A stretch of 64,000 nucleotides of DNA. It comes from Paenibacillus phyllosphaerae. Its GTDB lineage: Bacteria > Bacillota > Bacilli > Paenibacillales > Paenibacillaceae. The notes beneath the pieces are model-generated. The model did not search any database and had not been told where the DNA came from. It was given only the letters and a program-made list of their open reading frames with translations. Each line of letters begins with the position of its first letter. The first letter of the stretch is position 1. Positions 34,562 to 45,194 of the stretch are shown here, in pieces. Where the stretch lies: positions 372,001 to 436,000 of the forward strand of contig NZ_JACHXK010000003.1 of NCBI RefSeq assembly GCF_014192105.1, read 5' to 3'. Position numbers and translations under genes: made by a program.

Positions 34562-35965
34562 ATGCACATCGTCGTTGTCGGGCTGAACTATCGGACAGCT
34601 CCCGTTGAAGTTCGTGAAAGATTTGCTTTCGCCGAACGGGAATTGCCGGAAGCGCTCAAACAACTGAAGCAGACCAAGAGCATCATGGAATGTGTCATTG
34701 TAGCGACCTGCAACCGCACGGAATTGTATGCCGTAGTTGATCGCCACCAGCTGTGTGGACACTATATACGCAACTTTATGGAGCAATGGTTCAAGTTACC
34801 GAGGGATCAGTTCACGAACCATCTTTATATGTATGAAGACGAACAGGCGATTGAGCATCTGTTCCGCGTAACAAGCGGCCTAGACTCGATGGTTATCGGC
34901 GAGACGCAGATCTTAGGCCAAGTTCGCAATGCCTTCCTGCTTGCGCAGGAACAAAAGGCAACGGGGACGCTGTTCAACATGCTGTTCAAGCAAGCCGTCA
35001 CTTTGGCCAAGCGGGCGCATTCCGAGACATCGATCGGAGAATCGGCCGTATCGGTCAGTTATGCAGCCGTGGAACTGGGCAAACGGATCTTCGGTAACTT
35101 CCGCGGGAAGACGGTCATGATCCTTGGCGCCGGCAAGATGAGCGAGCTTACCGCCAAGCATCTGCATGCTAATGGCGTGAAGCAAATTGTTGTCGTGAAC
35201 CGTACTTATGAGCGAGCCGTCGAATTGGCGGAGAAGTTTAACGGTGTTCCATGCTCGATGGATCGTGCGGTAGACCGTTTACATGAGGCGGATATACTGA
35301 TTAGCTCTACTGGCTCTGACGGCTATGTCCTCAGTAGAGAACAGGTAGCGGCAGCGATGCACAAACGGAAGTCCAAAGCGCTGTTCATGATTGACATCGC
35401 GGTTCCCCGAGATCTGGATCCGAAGATCGCATCCGTAGAGAACGTCTTCTTGTATGACATCGATGATCTGGAGGGAATCGTGGAGAGCAATCTGGAACTG
35501 CGCAGACAAGAGGCAGCGAAGATCGAATCCTTCATTGAAGAGGAACTTGAAGCGTTCCGCAGCTGGTATAAGACGCTTGGCGTTGTGCCGCTGATTCGGG
35601 CGTTGCAGGAAAAAGCCGCGTCGATTCATGAAGAGACGATGGCAAGCTTAACGAATAAACTGCCCGATCTGGATGAACGTGAGCTTAAGGTCATTCGCAA
35701 GCTGACCAAGAGCATTGTGAATCAAATGATGCAAGACCCTATCGTTCGCATTAAAGAGATGGCCGGAGAGAAGCGCGGCGATGAAGCGATGGATCTCTTT
35801 GTGAAGTTATTCGCATTAGAGGATACGCTCGCGCAAGGGGATGAACAGCAGAAGCAGGCATCCGGCAAAGAACGGTCAGCGCACGGAGGCAGCTCGAAGC
35901 CGGTTGGCAGAGGAATGCAGCCAGCCGTACAATTGCCGGGCAGAACGGCAGTTGTAACGCCATAA
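34562..35965 (+). CDS. hemA: Glutamyl-tRNA reductase
   Basis: First committed enzyme of haem synthesis: reduces glutamyl-tRNA to glutamate-1-semialdehyde with NADPH. The 467-residue protein has the nucleophile Cys50 in ATCNRTELY, the SVSYAAVELGKRIFG hinge near residue 160, the NADPH loop ILGAGKMSELTAKHL near 183, and the C-terminal dimerisation helix. A polar 30-residue tail follows (about 430-467). It heads the hemA-X-(dehydrogenase)-C-D-B-L operon, the same order as B. subtilis hemAXCDBL with an extra gene. Confidence 0.97.
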   Translation: MHIVVVGLNYRTAPVEVRERFAFAERELPEALKQLKQTKSIMECVIVATCNRTELYAVVDRHQLCGHYIRNFMEQWFKLPRDQFTNHLYMYEDEQAIEHLFRVTSGLDSMVIGETQILGQVRNAFLLAQEQKATGTLFNMLFKQAVTLAKRAHSETSIGESAVSVSYAAVELGKRIFGNFRGKTVMILGAGKMSELTAKHLHANGVKQIVVVNRTYERAVELAEKFNGVPCSMDRAVDRLHEADILISSTGSDGYVLSREQVAAAMHKRKSKALFMIDIAVPRDLDPKIASVENVFLYDIDDLEGIVESNLELRRQEAAKIESFIEEELEAFRSWYKTLGVVPLIRALQEKAASIHEETMASLTNKLPDLDERELKVIRKLTKSIVNQMMQDPIVRIKEMAGEKRGDEAMDLFVKLFALEDTLAQGDEQQKQASGKERSAHGGSSKPVGRGMQPAVQLPGRTAVVTP

Positions 35966-35973
35966 TCCGTTGA

Positions 35974-36006
35974 GAGGCAGGCCGTATCCCGTATACGGCC
36001 TGCCTC
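35974..36006 (+). other. Perfect intercistronic hairpin between hemA and hemX
   Basis: GAGGCAGGCCGTAT pairs with ATACGGCCTGCCTC over 14 bp around a CCCGT loop. No T-tract follows, so it is not an ordinary terminator; it may stabilise or process the operon mRNA. Confidence 0.7.
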
Positions 36007-36045
36007 ACTTGCACGGGGCCGATACCGTGAAGCGTGGAGGCGCAT

Positions 36046-36864
36046 ATGGTTACAGAGAACTGGTTATATGATGCAATGCTGTATATATACGCCCTGAGCC
36101 TGCTGTTTTACTTCTCTGATTTTGTAGATCGAAATCGGAGGGCGAAGCAGATGGGCACAGGGCTGCTTGTTTTCGTTTGGGTGCTGCAGACCGTCTATCT
36201 TGTCATGCGGATCGTCGCGCACTTGGACATGTCCTTTTTTACATTGTCAGAATATTTGCTCCTGTTCTCATGGCTGCTCGTTACGATTTCGCTCGTCATG
36301 AGCCGGTTTTTCCGAATCGAATTTATCGTATTCTTCGTCAACGTCATTGGATTTGCGGTGCTCGCTTTGAATCTGTTCGGAATTAGCGAAGGAACTTCGC
36401 TCGAACGCTGGGAAGTCGCCAAGAAGCTGCTGTACGTTCATGTCAGCTTCATGATTTGCGCCTATGCGGCGCTGACGATATCCGCGATCTTCGCGGGCAT
36501 GTATTTGTTCTTACATAATCGGTTGAAAGAAAAAGTGTGGACGCAATCGGTGCGGAGGCTGCCGAGTCTAGCCGTTATCGATGTTTGGATGTATCGAAGC
36601 GCGCTGGTGGGTACGCCGCTGCTCGCCCTATCGCTCGCCGTGGCGGTGACATCGATTTTGACGGAGGGCAGATATTCGTTGCTGCTTGATCCCAAAGTGG
36701 TGGCGTCCTTCATCGCATTAGCTTTATTCATCTGGACGGTGCTTAAGCGCAAGGTGCTTGACGTGCCCAGTTGGAAGACGGCGAGGATGATACTGCTCAG
36801 TTATGCGCTGCTGCTGCTTAATGTTCTGATGAATCAGGCTTCGTCGTTCCATAGCTGGTCATAG
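36046..36864 (+). CDS. hemX: HemX-like cytochrome c assembly (CcsA-type) membrane protein
   Basis: Polytopic membrane protein of the CcsA/CcmC-related HemX family, which in B. subtilis lowers HemA levels. The 272-residue product has about eight hydrophobic helices; the conserved HVSFMICAYAALTISAIFAG region near residue 135 and W/P-containing loops match the family. The ATG at 36046 has GGAGG 6 nt upstream; a GTG at 36034 lacks one. It sits second in the hem operon, as in B. subtilis. Confidence 0.92.
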   Translation: MVTENWLYDAMLYIYALSLLFYFSDFVDRNRRAKQMGTGLLVFVWVLQTVYLVMRIVAHLDMSFFTLSEYLLLFSWLLVTISLVMSRFFRIEFIVFFVNVIGFAVLALNLFGISEGTSLERWEVAKKLLYVHVSFMICAYAALTISAIFAGMYLFLHNRLKEKVWTQSVRRLPSLAVIDVWMYRSALVGTPLLALSLAVAVTSILTEGRYSLLLDPKVVASFIALALFIWTVLKRKVLDVPSWKTARMILLSYALLLLNVLMNQASSFHSWS

Positions 36865-36911
36865 GTAGGTGTCAGCATGTATTCATCTGATGAAAGGAGC
36901 ATAGTTCCGGT

Positions 36912-37580
36912 ATGGGAGCAATGTTTCCGATAATGGTCGATCTTCGCGGTAAGCGGTGTGTCGTAATCGGCGGGGGCAGAATTGCGGAGCGGAAGATTCG
37001 CAGTTTGCTTGAAGCTGGCGGCGATCAGTTGGTCGTCGTAAGCCTGCAGCATACGACGGAATTGGAGCGTTTGGCGGCAATTGGGTCTATCCGCATCCGC
37101 CGTAGGGAATATATAGAAGAGGATCTTTTGGATGCGCGATTTGTTTTTGCCGCGACGGACAATCCGTCCGTGAATGCTCGGGTACTGAATGACTGCAAGA
37201 AGCGGGGCATCTTGGTCAATATGGCCGAACACGCGGATCAGGGGGACTTTGCCGTCCCTGCCGTGGTCAGACGCGGTGACTTGGTGTTATCCGTCTCGAC
37301 GTCCGGGAGTAGTCCTGCCATGGCGATTCAGATTCGGAAGGAACTGGAACGACGTTATGGCGAGGCGTATGCGGAAGGAATCGCAAGACTAGGAGCACTA
37401 AGAGCGCATGTACAAGAAGTAGAGCCGGATCCCGAGTCGAGGAAAAGGCTGCTTAGGGAGGCCTCCTTGGAGATGGAGGAACGGATGCTTCATTCGCAAT
37501 ATGATTTTATTCCGGAAGAGGATCCAGCAGAGTGGCTGAACCGGATACGAATAGCAGCAAGCAGGAGGCATGAGGAGTAA
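36912..37580 (+). CDS. Precorrin-2 dehydrogenase / sirohydrochlorin ferrochelatase-like (Met8/SirC/CysG-N)
   Basis: NAD-dependent oxidation of precorrin-2 to sirohydrochlorin on the sirohaem branch. The 222-residue protein starts [25 protein letters not shown] with the Rossmann loop GGGRIAERK near residue 20, has [11 protein letters not shown] near 80 and the [10 protein letters not shown] motif near 130, all typical of the Met8 and CysG N-terminal domain. The ATG lies 12 nt after AAAGGAG. Its stop overlaps the hemC start (TAATG). B. subtilis keeps this activity (YlnF) outside the hem operon. Confidence 0.93.
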   Translation: MGAMFPIMVDLRGKRCVVIGGGRIAERKIRSLLEAGGDQLVVVSLQHTTELERLAAIGSIRIRRREYIEEDLLDARFVFAATDNPSVNARVLNDCKKRGILVNMAEHADQGDFAVPAVVRRGDLVLSVSTSGSSPAMAIQIRKELERRYGEAYAEGIARLGALRAHVQEVEPDPESRKRLLREASLEMEERMLHSQYDFIPEEDPAEWLNRIRIAASRRHEE

Positions 37581-38542
37581 TGGAGACGATTCGCAGCGAG
37601 AGACGAACAATTGTAGTTGGAACGAGACAAAGCCAACTGGCGCTTACGCAAACCGGACAAGTTATTGACCAGTTAAAGGCCATTAGCGAGAAGCATGGTC
37701 TTCCTTATGAATTCGAAGTTCGCAAGATCGTAACCAAAGGCGATCGAATTCTTGACGTCACGCTATCCAAAGTGGGCGGCAAGGGACTGTTCGTGAAAGA
37801 AATCGAAGAAGCGCTGCTAAACGGCGACATCGATCTGGCTGTACATAGTATGAAAGATATGCCTTACGAGCTGCCGGAGGGACTGACGAATGGCGCAATC
37901 CCGCGCAGGGTAGACCCGCGTGACGCACTGGTCACGAAGCATGGTTGGTCGCTCGAACAGCTGCCGCAAGGCGCCAAAGTAGGAACCAGCAGCCTTCGCC
38001 GTTCGAGTCAGCTGAAGAATGCGCGTCCGGACCTTCGATTGGAGTCAATTCGCGGCAATATCGATACACGCATCGGCAAGCTGGACTCGGAAGGTTTCGA
38101 TGCGGTCGTGTTAGCGGCAGCAGGTCTGCACCGTATGGGATGGGAAAGCAAAATTTCCTCGTACATCACGGAAGACGTATGCGTACCGGCGGTTGGACAA
38201 GGAGCGCTTGGCATCGAATGCCGAGAGAACGACCCGGTCATTCTCGAGTTGCTGGCGCTGCTTAACGATAAGGAAACGGAGCTGACCGTTCGGGCTGAGC
38301 GCAGTTTCCTGGGTGCACTGAATGGCGGCTGCCAGATTCCGATCGGCGCATATGCGACGCTCGCAGAAGGACAGTGCGACGCGCCTATGCTGACATTGAC
38401 CGGTATCGTGGGCACGCCGGACGGCACGGTCTTGCTGAAAGAAATGCGTCAAGGCACGGATCCGGAAGCGCTCGGTCTTGAGGTTGCAGCGCTGCTGAAA
38501 GATAAAGGGGCAGACCGTATTTTGGCCGAGCTTGGAGGCTAG
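37580..38542 (+). CDS. hemC: Hydroxymethylbilane synthase (porphobilinogen deaminase)
   Basis: Polymerises four porphobilinogen units into hydroxymethylbilane. The 320-residue protein begins with [16 protein letters not shown], has the catalytic Asp region VHSMKDMP near residue 90, SSLRRSSQL near 137, and the cofactor-binding Cys in the [11 protein letters not shown] motif near 250, to which the dipyrromethane attaches. GAGGAG precedes the ATG. It overlaps the upstream dehydrogenase by 1 nt and is 4 nt from cobA-hemD. Confidence 0.97.
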   Translation: METIRSERRTIVVGTRQSQLALTQTGQVIDQLKAISEKHGLPYEFEVRKIVTKGDRILDVTLSKVGGKGLFVKEIEEALLNGDIDLAVHSMKDMPYELPEGLTNGAIPRRVDPRDALVTKHGWSLEQLPQGAKVGTSSLRRSSQLKNARPDLRLESIRGNIDTRIGKLDSEGFDAVVLAAAGLHRMGWESKISSYITEDVCVPAVGQGALGIECRENDPVILELLALLNDKETELTVRAERSFLGALNGGCQIPIGAYATLAEGQCDAPMLTLTGIVGTPDGTVLLKEMRQGTDPEALGLEVAALLKDKGADRILAELGG

Positions 38543-38546
38543 AGAG

Positions 38547-40121
38547 ATGGATCGCGGGAGAGGGAAAGTCTATCTGGTTGGCGCAGGACCGGGCAATCCG
38601 AAGCTGATCACGGTTCGCGGACTGGAATGTATCCGGGAATGTGACGTAGTCGTCTACGATCGCCTTGCAAGCCCCAGGCTGCTTGGCGAACTGAAGCCTG
38701 GCGCTGAGAAGGTGTACGTAGGCAAGCTGCCGGACCGCCATACGATGAAGCAGGAAGAGATCAATCAGCTGCTCGTTGACCTGGCGTTGCAAGGGAAAGT
38801 AGTTACCCGGTTGAAAGGCGGGGATCCGACGATCTTCGGCCGTGTTGCGGAAGAGGCGGAATTGCTAGGCGAGAATGGGGTCGAGTTCGAGATCGTTCCG
38901 GGCATCACGTCTGCAATCGCAGTCCCCGCCTATGCCGGCATTCCTGTGACGCACCGGGATTTAGCCTCATCATTGTCGATCATTACCGGCCACGAGAGCC
39001 CGGATAAGCTTGAACGGTCGATCCAATGGGACAAGGTCACGCATGCGACGGGGACGCTTGTTTTTCTGATGGGCGTCGCCAAGATCGGCTATATTGCTCA
39101 GCAGCTCATAAAGCACGGTAAGCCAGCAGATACGCCGGTTGCCCTGATTCGATGGGGAACGAGAGTCGAGCAGCAGACGATTACCGGTACGCTGAGCACC
39201 ATCGAGTCGATCGTGCAAGAAGCCAACTTCCAACCGCCTGCCGTTATCGTGGTCGGCGAAGTTGTGAAGCAGCGGGAGAAGCTGCAATGGGTGGAGAAGA
39301 AGCCGTTGTTCGGTACGCGTGTCCTGATTACGAGAGCGCGTGCACAGAGCAGTGATCTGGCTGCCCGCATTGAGGAACTTGGCGGGGAACCATGCGAGTT
39401 CCCTGTGATAGAGACGAGAGTGCCGGATGAGGAACAGGCGATCGGTGAATTGAAGGACGCGATGGCCGAAGCGGAAACGTACGACTGGATCATGTTTACG
39501 AGCGTGAACGGCGTCGATTACTTCTTTGCTTGGCTCAAGCGCTTTAACATCGATATTCGCCGCTTCCATCGTGCCCGGATTGCTGCAGTCGGACCGAAGA
39601 CCGCCGAGGCACTGGAACAGCGGGGGTTGATCGTCGATGTGCTGCCCGCGAAATTCCAGGCCGAAGGCTTGCTTGACCGGCTGGGAGAAGAGTTGCTTCC
39701 AGGCCAGCGCGTACTGCTGCCCCGCGGCGATCTTGCCCGGGAGATTCTGCCGCGGGAATTATCAGCCAGAGGTCTTCATCCGGTCGAGCTGGATGTGTAT
39801 GAGACGGTCATTGCCGAGGAACAGGATCCGGAGATGTTTGAATTGCTGCAGGATGGCAAGGTCGATATCATTACTTTCGCGAGTTCCTCTACCGTTACGA
39901 ACCTGTTAACCCTGCTTAGACGCATGGGGGCGGAAGACCCGGTGAGCATGCTTAGTCAATCGGTGATCGCATGTATCGGTCCGGTAACCGCCAAGACTGC
40001 CGCAGAAGCAGGACTGCATGTACATATACAGCCGGAAGATTCCACGATCGATGCGCTTGTCCGAGAGATCGCGGCATACCGGTTACGATTGAGGCGCGAC
40101 AACAAGAAGGAGGTCCAATAA
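38547..40121 (+). CDS. cobA-hemD: Fused uroporphyrinogen III methyltransferase (CobA) and uroporphyrinogen III synthase (HemD)
   Basis: Bifunctional 524-residue protein. The N-terminal part (about 1-245) is [33 protein letters not shown] near 85, [23 protein letters not shown] near 115, and a methyltransferase core to GEVV. It makes precorrin-2 from uroporphyrinogen III. The C-terminal part (about 260-520) is Hem[22 protein letters not shown], and [13 protein letters not shown]. subtilis has HemD alone, while fusions occur in Clostridia and Paenibacillaceae-type genomes. With the upstream dehydrogenase it supplies the sirohaem branch. GGAGG precedes the ATG at 38547. Confidence 0.94.
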   Translation: MDRGRGKVYLVGAGPGNPKLITVRGLECIRECDVVVYDRLASPRLLGELKPGAEKVYVGKLPDRHTMKQEEINQLLVDLALQGKVVTRLKGGDPTIFGRVAEEAELLGENGVEFEIVPGITSAIAVPAYAGIPVTHRDLASSLSIITGHESPDKLERSIQWDKVTHATGTLVFLMGVAKIGYIAQQLIKHGKPADTPVALIRWGTRVEQQTITGTLSTIESIVQEANFQPPAVIVVGEVVKQREKLQWVEKKPLFGTRVLITRARAQSSDLAARIEELGGEPCEFPVIETRVPDEEQAIGELKDAMAEAETYDWIMFTSVNGVDYFFAWLKRFNIDIRRFHRARIAAVGPKTAEALEQRGLIVDVLPAKFQAEGLLDRLGEELLPGQRVLLPRGDLAREILPRELSARGLHPVELDVYETVIAEEQDPEMFELLQDGKVDIITFASSSTVTNLLTLLRRMGAEDPVSMLSQSVIACIGPVTAKTAAEAGLHVHIQPEDSTIDALVREIAAYRLRLRRDNKKEVQ

Positions 40122-40123
40122 TT

Positions 40124-41119
40124 ATGAGCTATCCAATTACGAGACTGCGTCGACTGCGCGGTACATCGGCCCTTCGCCAGATGGTGAAAGAAACCGTGTT
40201 GACCGTGAATGACTTCATTTATCCGATTTTCGTCACCTACGGCGAGAACATTAAATCCGAGATTCCATCGATGCCAGGTGTGTATCACTTGTCGATGGAC
40301 CGACTGAAAACCGAAATCGACGCGGTTGTTGCAAGCGGCGTGAAATCGGTCCTGTTATTCGGCGTGCCGGAGACGAAAGATGAAGTCGGATCTTCCGCTT
40401 ATGATCCGAACGGAATCGTGCAGGAAGCTACGCGGGCGATCAAGTCGTGGGCGCCCGAGCTTGTCGTCGTTGCGGATACCTGTCTATGTGCTTATACCGA
40501 ACACGGCCACTGCGGCGTTATCCACCATCATCCGGTGACGGGCGCTGCTGACGTGAACAACGATGCCTCCCTAGAATTGCTCGTGAAGACGGCTATCTCG
40601 CAGGCAGAAGCAGGCGCGGACATCATTGCACCGTCCAATATGATGGACGGTTTCGTCCATGCGATCCGCGAAGGACTCGATGCTGCAGGTTACGAGAATG
40701 TGCCGATCATGTCCTACTCCGTGAAATATGCCTCTGCCTTCTATGGTCCGTTCCGGGATGCCGCCCATTCTTCGCCGCAATTCGGAGACCGCAAGACCTA
40801 CCAGATGGACCCGGCGAACTTGCGCGAAGCGATGCGTGAAGCCGAGTCTGATGTCGTGGAAGGCGCGGATATGCTGATGGTGAAGCCTGCGCTTGCTTAC
40901 CTGGATGTGCTGCGCATGTTGAAGGAACACTTCGACCTTCCGGTCGTGGCTTACAATGTGAGCGCGGAATATTCGATGGTCAAAGCGGCAGCGGCGAATG
41001 GATGGATCGACGAGCGTGCCGTCGTGCTCGAGACGCTGACAGGCATGAAGCGCGCGGGTGCTGACCTGATCATTACCTATCATGCGCTGGATGCAGCGCG
41101 TTGGCTGCGTGAGCAATAA
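40124..41119 (+). CDS. hemB: Delta-aminolevulinic acid dehydratase (porphobilinogen synthase)
   Basis: Condenses two 5-aminolevulinate molecules into porphobilinogen. The 331-residue TIM-barrel protein has the zinc-binding Cys cluster [15 protein letters not shown] near residue 118, the Schiff-base Lys in [18 protein letters not shown] near 197, and the second Lys in [14 protein letters not shown] near 250. The cysteine-type metal site marks the Zn-dependent class. AGGAGG lies 10 nt before the ATG at 40124. Confidence 0.98.
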   Translation: MSYPITRLRRLRGTSALRQMVKETVLTVNDFIYPIFVTYGENIKSEIPSMPGVYHLSMDRLKTEIDAVVASGVKSVLLFGVPETKDEVGSSAYDPNGIVQEATRAIKSWAPELVVVADTCLCAYTEHGHCGVIHHHPVTGAADVNNDASLELLVKTAISQAEAGADIIAPSNMMDGFVHAIREGLDAAGYENVPIMSYSVKYASAFYGPFRDAAHSSPQFGDRKTYQMDPANLREAMREAESDVVEGADMLMVKPALAYLDVLRMLKEHFDLPVVAYNVSAEYSMVKAAAANGWIDERAVVLETLTGMKRAGADLIITYHALDAARWLREQ

Positions 41120-41177
41120 TTTGCTCGGATAAGAGCAACAGAGCGACGAAATCTTGAAGAATAGGCAGGTGCATACG

Positions 41178-42479
41178 ATGAGCGAGCAAGTTCAGAAGCG
41201 GCAAGACGACCGTTCCAAAGCGGCTTTTGCCAAAGCCAAAGAAGTCATTCCCGGTGGCGTGAACTCCCCGGTCCGGGCATTCCGTTCCGTTGGTCTTACA
41301 CCTGTATATATGGAGCGCGGCGAAGGCTACCGCGTCTTCGACATCGACGGCAACAGCTATATCGATTACGTTGCTTCTTGGGGGCCTTTGATTATGGGTC
41401 ACGCCCATCCGGAAGTCATTGAGGCGATCAAGAAGACGGCGGAGAAAGGGACGAGCTTCGGCGCTCCGACGGAATTGGAGACAATCATGGCGCAGCTGGT
41501 CGTGGACCGTGTCCCATCTGTCGAGAGCGTGCGGATGGTCAACTCGGGCACGGAAGCGACAATGAGCGCGCTTCGTCTGGCGCGCGGATATACGAAACGC
41601 AGCATGATTCTGAAATTCGAAGGCTCCTATCACGGACATGCGGACAGCTTGCTTATTAAAGCAGGCTCTGGCGTAGCGACGCTGGGCCTTCCCGATAGCC
41701 CTGGCGTACCGGAGAGCGTAGCCTCCCATACGCTTACCGTTCCTTACAACGATTTGGAGTCCGTCAAGTTGGCGTTCGAGAAATTCGGCGAGCAGATTGC
41801 CTGCGTAATCGTAGAACCGGTTGCCGGCAACATGGGCGTCGTACCTCCGCTGCCTGGCTTCCTGCAGGGGCTGCGCGATGTGACGACGCAGTACGGAAGC
41901 TTGCTTATCTTCGATGAAGTCATGACGGGTTTCCGCGTTCACTATAACTGTGCTCAAGGATTGTATGGCATTACGCCTGACTTAACGTGCATGGGTAAAG
42001 TCATTGGGGGCGGCCTTCCTGTCGGCGCATATGGCGGCAAACGAGAAATCATGGAGATGATGGCGCCGAGCGGTCCGATTTACCAGGCCGGCACGCTGTC
42101 GGGCAATCCGCTGGCTATGGCAGCCGGGTATACGACGCTGAGCTTGCTGAAGCCGGAGACTTACGAGCATCTGGAGCGTATGGCGGTCCGCCTGCAGCAG
42201 GGCTTCATAGCGAACGCGAACAAGCATGGCGTTCCGAGCACGATCAACCGCGTAGGGTCGATGGTCTGCCCGTTCTTCACCAAGACGCATGTTATTAACT
42301 ATGAGACAGCCAAGACGGCGGATCTTGAACGGTTCAAAGCATATTTTGCCAGCATGCTGGACTTGGGCGTCAGCGTTGCACCTTCGCAGTACGAGGGCAT
42401 GTTCGTCTCGGCTGTGCATGACGAGGCAGCCATTGACGCGACGATTGCCGCTCATGACGAAGCGCTTCGCCGTCTGTAG
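41178..42479 (+). CDS. hemL: Glutamate-1-semialdehyde 2,1-aminomutase
   Basis: PLP enzyme that turns glutamate-1-semialdehyde into 5-aminolevulinate. The 433-residue protein has [11 protein letters not shown] near residue 25, [15 protein letters not shown] near 120, the FDEVMTGFR acid residue near 243, and the Lys of [17 protein letters not shown] near 265 that binds PLP, followed by [13 protein letters not shown]. The ATG at 41178 follows AGGTG by 7 nt; an upstream start at 41154 adds 8 residues and is less likely. It is the last hem gene of the operon. Confidence 0.97.
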   Translation: MSEQVQKRQDDRSKAAFAKAKEVIPGGVNSPVRAFRSVGLTPVYMERGEGYRVFDIDGNSYIDYVASWGPLIMGHAHPEVIEAIKKTAEKGTSFGAPTELETIMAQLVVDRVPSVESVRMVNSGTEATMSALRLARGYTKRSMILKFEGSYHGHADSLLIKAGSGVATLGLPDSPGVPESVASHTLTVPYNDLESVKLAFEKFGEQIACVIVEPVAGNMGVVPPLPGFLQGLRDVTTQYGSLLIFDEVMTGFRVHYNCAQGLYGITPDLTCMGKVIGGGLPVGAYGGKREIMEMMAPSGPIYQAGTLSGNPLAMAAGYTTLSLLKPETYEHLERMAVRLQQGFIANANKHGVPSTINRVGSMVCPFFTKTHVINYETAKTADLERFKAYFASMLDLGVSVAPSQYEGMFVSAVHDEAAIDATIAAHDEALRRL

Positions 42480-42503
42480 GCGTGAGATTGGAGCGAATCC
42501 GAT

Positions 42504-43487
42504 ATGAATCTGATCGTTACTCGAGAAGGAGAATGGCTCGTCACTTCGATTGAAGCGCTGAACCGCGAATGTCAAGCGAAGTCGATTGAGCTTCAGGAGC
42601 CGCTTCGGGCCGGCAGCCACCCGCACCTCGTGCGCCAGCGGCTGCTGGCTCTTGCTGTTTTCCCGGACAAATGGATCAACCGCCTGTTCTCGGTGGGCGG
42701 CATCCAGGTGGAGGGAGAAGCGATACGGCTGCATGCTTTTGCACCTGCCAATTTGTTGAAGGACGCAACCTATGCGATGGCTAAACTGCCGGCGTCAGCA
42801 GTCAAGCCGGGAGCGGGGATGCTAGAGCCTGTCGTACTCTATGAGAATGACTGGTGTCTCGTGATGGACAAGCCGTCCGGCATGCCGGTTCATCCGAATG
42901 CGCCGGGCCATCGGGGGACGCTCGATGAGGCTGTTGCACGTTACATGCTGGCCCAAGGCGACCCGCAGCCCGTCAAGCATATCCACCGATTAGATGACGA
43001 TACGGCAGGACCGGTTCTCTATGCGAAGAATGAGCCGGCCCAACTTCTGCTGGATGAGGCGATGCGCCATAAGCAGATTGACCGCCGTTACGAAGCGATC
43101 GTCCACGGCCGTTTGGGGAATCGCGCGGGCACGATCGATGCGCCGATCGGCAAGGACCGGCATCATAAGTCGCGCAGGCGCGTATCGCCATCCGGCGATG
43201 CGGCCAAGACGCATTTTGAGCTGATGGAAAGTTATGCGCATGCTTCTCGTGTACGCTTGACGCTCGAGACCGGGCGGACGCATCAGATCCGTGTTCATAT
43301 GAGCCATATCGGCCATCCCCTCGTCGGCGATACGCTCTATGGCGGGAATGACAAGGATTTGAAGCATCAAGCGCTGCGAGGCGTCAGCTTGAGCTTCACC
43401 CCTCCTTTTGCCCAAGATCCCATTCAAGTGGAAGCGTCTGAACCGTCCTGGTTTGCGCAGCTGCGGGAGAAGTTGTCCCGGAACTAG
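42504..43487 (+). CDS. RluA-family pseudouridine synthase
   Basis: Isomerises uridines in rRNA or tRNA. The 327-residue product has the RluA core: VMDKPSGMPVHP near residue 120, the catalytic Asp in HRLDDDTAGPVLYAK near 155, RRYEAIVHG near 185, and LETGRTHQIRVHM near 250. The N-terminal part (about 1-100) lacks an obvious S4 domain and may be family-specific. The ribosome-binding site is weak. It follows hemL by 24 nt and so is probably read through from the hem operon. The target RNA is unknown. Confidence 0.92.
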   Translation: MNLIVTREGEWLVTSIEALNRECQAKSIELQEPLRAGSHPHLVRQRLLALAVFPDKWINRLFSVGGIQVEGEAIRLHAFAPANLLKDATYAMAKLPASAVKPGAGMLEPVVLYENDWCLVMDKPSGMPVHPNAPGHRGTLDEAVARYMLAQGDPQPVKHIHRLDDDTAGPVLYAKNEPAQLLLDEAMRHKQIDRRYEAIVHGRLGNRAGTIDAPIGKDRHHKSRRRVSPSGDAAKTHFELMESYAHASRVRLTLETGRTHQIRVHMSHIGHPLVGDTLYGGNDKDLKHQALRGVSLSFTPPFAQDPIQVEASEPSWFAQLREKLSRN

Positions 43488-43583
43488 AAAATCTTAGGCA
43501 TGCCCGCCCCCTCCTAACCATATAGTGAATAGGGAAGGTAACTGTATCCAAGCTGTTCTGGAGGGGAAAGGAGGACGACAAGC

Positions 43584-45023
43584 GTGTCAAATCAAACGAA
43601 CGGTTTACGTTTTGATGTGTATGAACGCGTTCATTTGCCTGATGATGTATTGGGGATCGACGAGCTGGAAGAGATTGAGCTTGTCCCCCGTATACAAGTA
43701 TTGCAGCAAGGCGAGCAAGTGCTATTGAAAGGCCATCTGCTCTTGTCTGGTGTCTATCGTGCGCAGAATGAACGTTCAGACGCGCAGTCGCTCGAGCATT
43801 GGATTCCGGTGGAGATTACGCTTCCGCAGAATCGGATCAACCGTCTCGACGATATTTCCGTAGAGATTGATAACTTTGACGTGGATTTGCTATCGGCAAG
43901 AACATTGAACATAACCGGTGTCCTCTCGTTGCTGGGCATTGGCATTGAGCCGTCGCCTCAGCCTGAGAGCTGGGTAGAAGAAGAGCCATTTACGGTTGTC
44001 CATGAACGGCCTGCGCAAGAGGCTGAAGCGGTAGCATCGAACGATTACTATGCGAACTGGATAGCTTCTGCCGAGGGGCAGCGATTCCAGGAAGCGCAGC
44101 GGGCGATCGAGCTGGAGACAGCTGAGCGCCAGCGCCTTGCGGCCGAGCAGCTCGAGCGAGAGGCGCAGCTTCTGCGAGAGCAAGAGGAAGCGCAATGGCG
44201 TCAGCAGGAAGAGGCGCGGCAGGTAGAAGCGCAGCAGGAGGAAGAGGAGCAATGGCGTCAGGCGATTGCTCAGCAAGAGGCGGCAGAAGCTGCTCGGCTT
44301 GAACAGGAAGCGGCCAAGCAGCGCGAGCAGGAAGAACTTGAGCGCCAGGAGCGGGAAGCTGTCTCCCGTGCCATCGAAGCGGCTGCTGAACAAGAGCGGG
44401 CTTCTTGGGAGCAGGAAGCGGCTCCGAGGAATGAATCCGAACCAACGGCTGCTGCCGCAGACGAGCCAATCGGCGCGCAGACGGATGAACCCACTCGCGA
44501 AGCTGTTTTCAGTCCGTATGTAACGGAAGCGGATGTCCCGGAACCTGATGCTCAGGCGATTGAAGCGGAAGAGCCGCAGAGCGCTGCAGGACAACCGGTT
44601 ACAAGCTTTAACGAACAGACGGCAGAAGCTGATGCACCGCGCAAGGAAATGAAAGTAGCCGTCAGCAGCAAGTCCGTTCAAGAGCAGCTGGAGCCTGCCG
44701 CAGCCGGCGGGATCGGCTTCCGTTCCTTGCTGCATTCCAGCCAACGTGAGCAAGAAGCGAGGGCGGCAGCCGAACTGAGTGCGAAGCGAGCGGCGGAAGA
44801 GGCTAAGAAGTCAAACGGGGACGAGATCGAATGGAAGCGGCTGTTCTTGAACAGGCCTGCTGAAGGCAACGAGTTTAAGAAGATGCGGATTGCAATCGTC
44901 CAAAAAGAGGAGACGCTGGACTCCATCGCGGGACGTTACCAGTTGCAGGCACGGGAGATTGCTTTGTATAACCGGCTTGGCGACCAGAACGTGTCGGAAG
45001 GCCAGGTCCTGTACATTCCGTAA
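43584..45023 (+). CDS. spoVID: Spore coat assembly protein SpoVID-like, LysM-containing
   Basis: In Bacillus, SpoVID drives encasement of the spore by coat proteins around the forespore. The 479-residue product has a globular N-terminal beta-rich domain (about 1-140), a long Gln/Glu/Arg-rich low-complexity coiled-coil (about 160-290), acidic linkers, and a C-terminal LysM domain (MRIAIVQKEETLDSIAGRYQL, then YNRLGDQNVSEGQVLYIP). Architecture and position between hemL and valS both match spoVID. GTG start with AAAGGAGGA upstream. The ysxE gene that follows in B. subtilis is absent here. A terminator follows. Confidence 0.88.
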   Translation: MSNQTNGLRFDVYERVHLPDDVLGIDELEEIELVPRIQVLQQGEQVLLKGHLLLSGVYRAQNERSDAQSLEHWIPVEITLPQNRINRLDDISVEIDNFDVDLLSARTLNITGVLSLLGIGIEPSPQPESWVEEEPFTVVHERPAQEAEAVASNDYYANWIASAEGQRFQEAQRAIELETAERQRLAAEQLEREAQLLREQEEAQWRQQEEARQVEAQQEEEEQWRQAIAQQEAAEAARLEQEAAKQREQEELERQEREAVSRAIEAAAEQERASWEQEAAPRNESEPTAAAADEPIGAQTDEPTREAVFSPYVTEADVPEPDAQAIEAEEPQSAAGQPVTSFNEQTAEADAPRKEMKVAVSSKSVQEQLEPAAAGGIGFRSLLHSSQREQEARAAAELSAKRAAEEAKKSNGDEIEWKRLFLNRPAEGNEFKKMRIAIVQKEETLDSIAGRYQLQAREIALYNRLGDQNVSEGQVLYIP

Positions 45024-45048
45024 GACCCTTGCTCATGTTACGCCGAAC

Positions 45049-45087
45049 GCCTGAATTGCCGTCATTGACGAGCGATTCAGGCTTTTT
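45049..45087 (+). terminator. Terminator after spoVID
   Basis: GCCTGAAT pairs with ATTCAGGC across an 18-nt loop, followed by TTTTT. Confidence 0.75.
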
Positions 45088-45131
45088 GCGTGCTTCGTGC
45101 AGCGTTGTTAGCGGTTAGACGGCCGCCCGGG

Positions 45132-45161
45132 TTGACTGCATGAATTAAGAACGTGTATGAT
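45132..45161 (+). promoter_or_regulatory. valS promoter
   Basis: TTGACT, an 18-bp spacer and TATGAT, about 30 nt before the T-box leader structure begins. Confidence 0.65.
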
Positions 45162-45194
45162 AGGGGTTATAAGGTAATACTTTCTTCTAAAGAC

